Below, in pieces: positions 1 through 3,124 of a DNA stretch of 6,953 bases. Position 1 is the stretch's first letter. Every line of letters starts with the position of its first letter. The DNA comes from Rikenellaceae bacterium (GTDB lineage Bacteria; Bacteroidota; Bacteroidia; Bacteroidales; Rikenellaceae): NCBI GenBank assembly GCA_020859875.1, contig JAJBVJ010000123.1:1-6953 (forward strand), given 5' to 3'. The notes under the pieces are model-generated. The model was not told the origin of the DNA. It saw nothing but the letters and a program-made list of their open reading frames with translations, and searched no databases. The position numbers and the translations under genes were made by a program.

Positions 1-16
1 TTACATGGGTATGTAA
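1..16. repeat. short perfect inverted repeat upstream of the first gene
   Basis: The window begins with TTACAT-GGGT-ATGTAA, six-base perfect arms around a four-base spacer. It lies 40 bp upstream of the ATG at 57 and could be an operator for that gene, or the end of a structure belonging to whatever lies to the left. It is too A/T-rich and short to be a convincing terminator. Because it touches the window edge, its true extent is unknown. Confidence 0.35.
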
Positions 17-56
17 AATTAATTCGCTATTTTTAGTCGAAATCAAACCTTTGCGT

Positions 57-716
57 ATGAAAAACCTGACGATCTTTTTGGTACTTGCCACTATTTGTGC
101 GGGTGCTTACGGGCAACAAATCGAAAATACGGGTAACCTGTTCCCCGAATTCCGGGACGGGACTATTAACCGTGTCAGCGGTAAAGATTTCAATGGGAAG
201 ATAAATTACGATCTCACCACCGGAAAGATCCTTTTTATACATAGCGGACAGCCGCTTACCCTCGAGAATCCCGAAGTAGTCACGAATGTTATCATCGACG
301 GCCGACAATTCATACCTGTAGGAAATATCGGCTTTATGGAGAAAATGGCCGTCGATAACCACCGTAGCCTTTATGTGAAGTGGGAAGGAACGGTTAAATC
401 ATTGAATGCAGCGTCCAATTCCGGTTACGGGGCTTCCGCTCCCTCCACAAAGGTGGACGAAATGCATATTACCGAAGACGGCAGGGCAAATACTTTATCC
501 GGCAGCTCGCACGAGGTCGCCTATAAAAACACCTACTTCATCGTGCAAGACGGGCAGTATGCCCCCTTTAAAAATGCAAAGGGCCTGATAAAACTTTTTC
601 CGGAAAACAAATCACTAATACGGGAATACGCTGCCGATCTCAATACGGATTTCAAAGATCCATACAGTGTCCGGAGTCTTCTTGTAGCACTCGGCGACAA
701 ACTGGAGTACCAGTAG
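57..716 (+). CDS. secreted hypothetical protein, Bacteroidota type
   Basis: A 219-residue protein of unknown function. Residues 1-19 form a clear signal peptide (Lys at position 3, a Leu/Ile/Val core, then A-Y-G before Gln20), so the mature protein should start with QQIENTG and act in the periplasm or outside. There is no lipobox cysteine. The mature part looks beta-rich at the start (F-x-x-G-T-I, G-K-I-N-Y-D-L, G-K-I-L-F-I, V-I-I-D-G-R-Q-F), followed by a small Ser/Gly/Ala stretch (about 118-130) and a C-terminal part (about 158-219) with KNTYF-V-DG and KGLIKLFPENK-I-Y. From memory this resembles a common family of small secreted Bacteroidota proteins with no assigned role. The frame opens at a TTG six bases upstream, but ATG at 57 gives the better signal peptide. 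A weak -7-like TATTTTTA sits at 28-35 without a good -33 TTG. The gene converges on the next one with a 13-bp gap. Confidence 0.85.
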   Translation: MKNLTIFLVLATICAGAYGQQIENTGNLFPEFRDGTINRVSGKDFNGKINYDLTTGKILFIHSGQPLTLENPEVVTNVIIDGRQFIPVGNIGFMEKMAVDNHRSLYVKWEGTVKSLNAASNSGYGASAPSTKVDEMHITEDGRANTLSGSSHEVAYKNTYFIVQDGQYAPFKNAKGLIKLFPENKSLIREYAADLNTDFKDPYSVRSLLVALGDKLEYQ

Positions 717-729
717 GACTGAACTATAC

Positions 730-1260
730 TTACGATAAAGTCCGGCGGAATTCGCCGGACTTTTTATGTGCGGTATTCGGTCTATTCTTTTGTGAGTATA
801 TAATTCTCCGCATTGGGCCCTGGATCCGGTTCCCGTCGCGGTCGAGCACGAATATTCTTCCTTCGGCAATAAAATAGCGGTTTCCGGCCTCGTTCCCGTC
901 GTCGAGCCTGATCTGTGTACCGTCGTCGAGCCAGGAATATTTACCTTCGCAGGTATAGTGATCATTGTTTCGGTCGATATACCTCGATGAGAGCCGGTAT
1001 GTGCCGTCGTTATTAATTATCAGGACGGTCTCGATGCCGCTGCAATCGGCACAAGGTAAAATTCCTCTATAGGTTCCGGTGAAATCCAGTGAATTTTCCG
1101 CCGTGTGGGCTTCTCCCGCCCGGACAATGTCGTTCTCGGCCATATCCGTGACATCTTCCGGTACCGAATATTCCCTTTCCGTTTCGGGTACCGCCGCTCT
1201 GCGGTTAATGCATGCAGCCAGGATAACGGTAGAAAGTGCCGCCAAAATAATTTTGTTCAT
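730..1260 (-). CDS. NlpE-type outer-membrane lipoprotein (N-terminal NlpE domain)
   Basis: A 176-residue putative lipoprotein. Residues 1-17 are a lipoprotein signal ending in L-A-A-C, so Cys17 should be lipidated. Residues 18-57 form a polar, acidic linker. From about 58 the NlpE N-terminal domain begins: F-T-G-T-Y-R-G-I-L-P-C-A-D-C-S-G-I-E-T, with the family's CxxC at Cys70/Cys73, then L-x-N-x-D-G-T-Y, Y-x-x-x-G-K-Y-S-W and G-x-I-x-L. In E. coli NlpE helps sense lipoprotein-transport and adhesion stress through Cpx and relates to copper tolerance; the single-domain Bacteroidota versions need not share that role. Cys104 is an additional cysteine. The last ~18 residues (NRP...TLS) look like an add-on, because their DNA contains the convergent terminator hairpin. 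A weak TTTATTTG at 1299-1292 could be its -7 element; it may also be co-transcribed from the regulator gene 88 bp upstream. Confidence 0.88.
   Translation of the reverse strand: MNKIILAALSTVILAACINRRAAVPETEREYSVPEDVTDMAENDIVRAGEAHTAENSLDFTGTYRGILPCADCSGIETVLIINNDGTYRLSSRYIDRNNDHYTCEGKYSWLDDGTQIRLDDGNEAGNRYFIAEGRIFVLDRDGNRIQGPMRRIIYSQKNRPNTAHKKSGEFRRTLS
737..765 (+). terminator. Rho-independent terminator of the secreted-protein gene
   Basis: Arms AAAGTCCGGCG (737-747) and CGCCGGACTTT (753-763) pair perfectly around loop GAATT and run into a T-tract at 761-765 on the plus strand. It lies 20 bp after the stop at 716 and should end transcription of that gene. On the minus strand the run of T after the hairpin is only three bases, so it is weaker that way. 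Unusually, the whole hairpin is inside the 3' coding end of the opposing gene. Confidence 0.88.
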
Positions 1261-1348
1261 CTTACTTTTTTAGTTTCTTAACAAAAGGTTACAAATAAAA
1301 TGCCCGTAGTCGTAATATCTCGTGTAGAGTTTTCCGACCCTATCGGCA

Positions 1349-1702
1349 TCAGCCGCACTCCTGTGCCGGCAGATTCTCGGCAGCCCAGTTTACCAAAGCG
1401 TCGATATGGGGCATCAACCCTGCTCCCTTTATGCTGAGGCAATACTCCACCCTCGGGGGTACCTCGGCATACACTTCTCTCTCGATCAATCCGTCGGATT
1501 CGAGCGTCCGCAACGTTACCGTGAGCATCCGGTGCGATATATCGCCGATGGTCGTATGGATCCGGCTGAACCGCATCTTACCGTTCGATTTAAGGGTCAG
1601 CAAGACGAGGAGCGACCATTTATCTCCGAAGCGGCAAAGCACGTTCCTTACGGGGCAGGGCTTCTCGCCGGCCAGGAAAAATTTTAGATTATTTTCATCC
1701 AT
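1349..1702 (-). CDS. HxlR-family winged-helix transcriptional regulator
   Basis: A 117-residue DNA-binding protein of the HxlR (MarR-like, dimeric) family. The N-terminus has the family signature C-P-V-R-N-V-L-C-R-F-G-D-K-W-S-L-L-V-L (residues 16-34). Then come G-x-M-R-F-S-R-I (41-48), the recognition-helix region I-S-H-R-M-L-T-V-T-L-R-T-L-E-S-D-G-L-I (55-73) and the wing R-x-V-Y-A-E-V-P-P-R-V-E-Y (75-87). Cys16 occupies the place of the conserved redox cysteine of YodB-type members; Cys23, Cys88 and Cys116 are further thiols. ATG at 1702 is preferred; an in-frame GTG at 1711 would add three residues. The gene is divergent from the DJ-1/PfpI gene, with inverted repeats between them. That is the usual arrangement for a HxlR repressor controlling its neighbour and itself. 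The identity is firm; the signal it senses is inference. Confidence 0.95.
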   Translation of the reverse strand: MDENNLKFFLAGEKPCPVRNVLCRFGDKWSLLVLLTLKSNGKMRFSRIHTTIGDISHRMLTVTLRTLESDGLIEREVYAEVPPRVEYCLSIKGAGLMPHIDALVNWAAENLPAQECG

Positions 1703-1723
1703 AACTCTCACTCATTGAATAAT

Positions 1724-1741
1724 ACTTACACCGCAGTAACT
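1724..1741. promoter_or_regulatory. possible HxlR half-site pair near the regulator start
   Basis: ACTTAC-N6-GTAACT: the left half matches the ACTTAC half-site typical of HxlR operators, and the right half GTAACT deviates by one base from GTAAGT. It lies 22 bp upstream of the regulator's ATG on the minus strand, well placed for autorepression. Short and imperfect, so tentative. Confidence 0.35.
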
Positions 1742-1762
1742 TAGGTATAGTCGTGTACCTTA
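1741..1762. promoter_or_regulatory. inverted repeat, candidate operator in the hxlR-DJ-1 intergenic region
   Basis: TTAGGTA (1741-1747) and TACCTTA (1756-1762) form an inverted repeat with one mismatch and an eight-base spacer. It ends directly next to the TTG taken as the -33 element of the DJ-1/PfpI promoter. A bound protein here could act on both divergent genes. Confidence 0.42.
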
Positions 1763-1793
1763 TTGCTTTGTCCGATTTAATTGCACATCTTTG
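1763..1793 (+). promoter_or_regulatory. Bacteroidota-type -33/-7 promoter for the DJ-1/PfpI gene
   Basis: TTG at 1763-1765 is followed after 20 bases by CATCTTTG at 1786-1793, which differs from the consensus TAnnTTTG only at its first base. The predicted start of transcription is about 1798-1802, giving a leader of roughly 50 nt that contains the ACTTA...TAAGT palindrome and an A/T-rich stretch just before the ATG at 1850. Confidence 0.55.
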
Positions 1794-1810
1794 CTTAACA
1801 AAAGTAATAA

Positions 1811-1827
1811 ACTTATTTTAAGTAAGT
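1811..1827. promoter_or_regulatory. palindromic candidate HxlR operator just downstream of the transcription start
   Basis: ACTTATTTTAAGTAAGT has outer arms ACTTA and TAAGT in perfect inverted repeat, total length 17, close to the ACTTAC-N5-GTAAGT shape of known HxlR operators. It lies about 10-25 bp after the predicted transcription start, so a bound regulator would block the polymerase. The assignment rests on the palindrome, its position and the adjacent HxlR gene; binding is not shown. Confidence 0.55.
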
Positions 1828-1849
1828 AAACCGATTAAAATTAAAATTT

Positions 1850-2377
1850 ATGGCAAAGAAAACGGCAGTTCTTGCGGTCGATCCCGTTAACGGAGCGGGA
1901 CTATTTCAATATCTCGAATCATTTTATGAAAACGGCATACCGTATACCGTTTTTGCGGTGGCAGAGTCGCCCGATATAAAAACAAATTCGGGAATACCGA
2001 TCCGGGTCGACGGTACGGTTACCGACTTAAAGGGTAAAGCTGATGAATATGAGGCCCTCGTATTCGCTTGCGGAGATGCCATCCCGAAATTCAACCAGAA
2101 TGCAGATGCCCCGTATAACCGGGATATGATGGAGATAATAAAGGAGTTCGGGAATGCAGGCAAGATCATGGCCGGACACTGTGCCGCGGCACTGTTGTTC
2201 GAAATGGCCGGCATAACCGACGGCCGACGGCTTGCGATCCATCCCTTCATAAAGGGAGCGGTCGTCAATGGAACGGCCACGGACGAGCTTTTCGAAAAGG
2301 ACGGCAATTTCTATACTGCACAAACCGAGAGTGCGATCCCGGCAATGATCGGGGAGCTCGTCGACATATTGAAATAA
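1850..2377 (+). CDS. DJ-1/PfpI-family protein (glutamine amidotransferase-like fold)
   Basis: A 175-residue cytoplasmic protein of the DJ-1/PfpI superfamily, whose members include chaperones, glyoxalases, proteases and redox sensors. The nucleophile-elbow region reads I-M-A-G-H-C-A-A-A-L-L-F-E-M-A-G (107-121), placing the reactive cysteine at Cys111 after His110. The downstream parts also fit: G-R-R-L-A-I-H-P (125-132), then D-G-N-F-Y-T-A-Q-T-E-S-A-I-P-A (151-165), the usual position of the strand and loop near the active site. Cys74 in V-F-A-C-G-D is a second thiol. The acidic residue that normally contacts the cysteine from the N-terminal region (Glu12 of PfpI, Glu18 of DJ-1) is not evident, since that region reads D-P-V-N-G-A-G-L. 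The exact activity therefore cannot be assigned. The gene is under a good promoter with a HxlR-like operator, suggesting inducible detoxification or repair. Confidence 0.92.
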   Translation: MAKKTAVLAVDPVNGAGLFQYLESFYENGIPYTVFAVAESPDIKTNSGIPIRVDGTVTDLKGKADEYEALVFACGDAIPKFNQNADAPYNRDMMEIIKEFGNAGKIMAGHCAAALLFEMAGITDGRRLAIHPFIKGAVVNGTATDELFEKDGNFYTAQTESAIPAMIGELVDILK

Positions 2378-2380
2378 AGC

Positions 2381-2409
2381 AAAAAGCCGCGATCGGTTCG
2401 CGGCTTTTT
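2381..2409. terminator. bidirectional Rho-independent terminator
   Basis: A perfect 12-bp inverted repeat: AAAAAGCCGCGA (2381-2392) and TCGCGGCTTTTT (2398-2409) around loop TCGGT. The five A and five T at the ends give a U-tract in both directions. It lies 4 bp after the DJ-1/PfpI stop and 21 bp after the lipocalin stop, so it serves both convergent genes. Confidence 0.95.
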
Positions 2410-2430
2410 AATATGATCGTGGTGCAAAGA

Positions 2431-3003
2431 CTATTGCTGGGTCCATAAGAGGTCATGGATCTCGTAGCCGAGATGGCATGCCAGGCGGAGATATTCCTTG
2501 CGGACATCGTCCGGCATCGTCTTCTCACGCGAGAGTAACCACAGGTAATCCATATCCTCACCGGCAATGAGCGCATATTTGTACTCGGGGTCTATGGCGA
2601 TGACATTATATCCGGAGTAAAACGGCCCGAAGAAGGAGACTTTGAGCATACCCTCGTTCTGGTCGTCTACGAACTTTGCTTTGCCTTCCACTTCTTCCCA
2701 TTCTCCCTTCTCGGTATCGTAGCCTTTGTTGATTACTTTTACGGAACCGTCGGGATTAATGGAATATTCAGCGGTCACATACTGCATGTTTTTTTCCTGT
2801 TTGTAGTCGAGCCTTGCGATCTCGTACCATGTACCAAGGAATTTGTCCAGCTCGAAGGGCATCACAGCCCGCACCCCTTTGGGAATCGTGCGCTTTTTTT
2901 TTAAGCAGATTGCAACGGCGGCGGCAGCGAGGATTGCTCCTGTGACTGCAATCGCGCCGATGGTAATGATCTTCTTTTTCTTTCTCTTCTTGCAATAGTT
3001 CAT
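2431..3003 (-). CDS. blc: membrane-anchored bacterial lipocalin (Blc type)
   Basis: A 190-residue protein with a C-terminal Blc-type lipocalin barrel, a family that binds lipids such as lysophospholipids and supports the outer membrane under stress. Landmarks: G-T-W-Y-E-I-A-R (57-64, first conserved lipocalin block), A-E-Y-S-I-N-P-D-G (78-86), G-K-A-K-F-V (107-112), L-K-V-S-F-F-G-P-F-Y-S-G-Y-N-V-I-A-I-D-P-E-Y (120-141, second block) and L-W-L-L-S-R-E (154-160, third block). The N-terminus is odd: M-N-Y-C then a Lys/Arg run (5-11), one hydrophobic segment (12-33), then L-K-K-K-R. This looks like an uncleaved membrane anchor. Cys33 in V-A-I-C is a poor lipobox because of the Ile, though lipidation cannot be excluded. 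The gene stands alone behind a sigma-54-type promoter, between two terminators. The fold is firm, the ligand unknown. Confidence 0.95.
   Translation of the reverse strand: MNYCKKRKKKKIITIGAIAVTGAILAAAAVAICLKKKRTIPKGVRAVMPFELDKFLGTWYEIARLDYKQEKNMQYVTAEYSINPDGSVKVINKGYDTEKGEWEEVEGKAKFVDDQNEGMLKVSFFGPFYSGYNVIAIDPEYKYALIAGEDMDYLWLLSREKTMPDDVRKEYLRLACHLGYEIHDLLWTQQ
2894..2902 (-). repeat. nine-base A homopolymer in the lipocalin coding strand
   Basis: The coding strand has nine consecutive A (T on the plus strand) at the junction between the membrane segment and the barrel, encoding the end of Leu34 and Lys35-37. One base gained or lost here would destroy the barrel, so the tract is a candidate for phase variation or transcriptional slippage. 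It may equally be simple codon use for a lysine run. Confidence 0.5.
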
Positions 3004-3038
3004 AGCTGATAATCTTGTTTGATTTAACTGTTTTAATA

Positions 3039-3056
3039 TTGCAAGGCAGGTGCCAA
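3039..3056 (-). promoter_or_regulatory. sigma-54 (RpoN) -24/-12 promoter for the lipocalin gene
   Basis: Read on the minus strand the sequence is TTGGCACCTGCCTTGCAA. The sigma-54 consensus is YTGGCACR-N4-TTGCW. All fixed bases match except the R, which is C here, and the diagnostic GG (3054-3053) and GC (3042-3041) are separated by exactly ten bases. Transcription would start near 3029, leaving a leader of about 26 nt before the ATG at 3003. No good -33/-7 promoter was found in the same gap. Such a promoter would need an enhancer-binding activator, whose gene is not in the window. Confidence 0.7.
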
Positions 3057-3066
3057 TTTATACTAT

Positions 3067-3107
3067 AAAAGGACAAAGGACGCCGATTTCGCGTCCCTTG
3101 CCCTTTT
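3067..3107 (-). terminator. long hairpin terminator of the receptor operon
   Basis: Seventeen-base arms (3067-3083 and 3091-3107) surround a seven-base loop. Fifteen positions are Watson-Crick complementary. The two exceptions become G-U wobble pairs in the minus-strand transcript but A-C mismatches in a plus-strand transcript. The stem is therefore fully paired only in RNA read from the receptor gene, whose stop is at 3125, and it ends in four U. It insulates the lipocalin promoter 11 bp further on. Confidence 0.88.
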
Positions 3108-3124
3108 TGTAGAGTGGGTTGAGA

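Noticed and set aside
46..53. AACCTTTG resembling a -7 element right before the first gene
   Set aside because: A start of transcription about 7 bases later would be at or after the ATG at 57, so it cannot serve this gene unless translation starts further in, which would remove the signal peptide.
1406..1718. Two open plus-strand frames opposite the HxlR gene
   Set aside because: The minus-strand protein is an unmistakable HxlR regulator; the opposite frames have no family features or plausible start signals.
1924..2323. Minus-strand open frames opposite the DJ-1/PfpI gene
   Set aside because: Antisense shadows of a gene with a clear family motif; no promoter or family signature.
2768..3076. 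A minus-strand frame of 102 codons overlapping the lipocalin start and extending through the sigma-54 site
   Set aside because: Its start would lie upstream of the predicted transcript start, its sequence is a low-complexity Lys/Arg/His mixture, and the lipocalin frame explains the same DNA.
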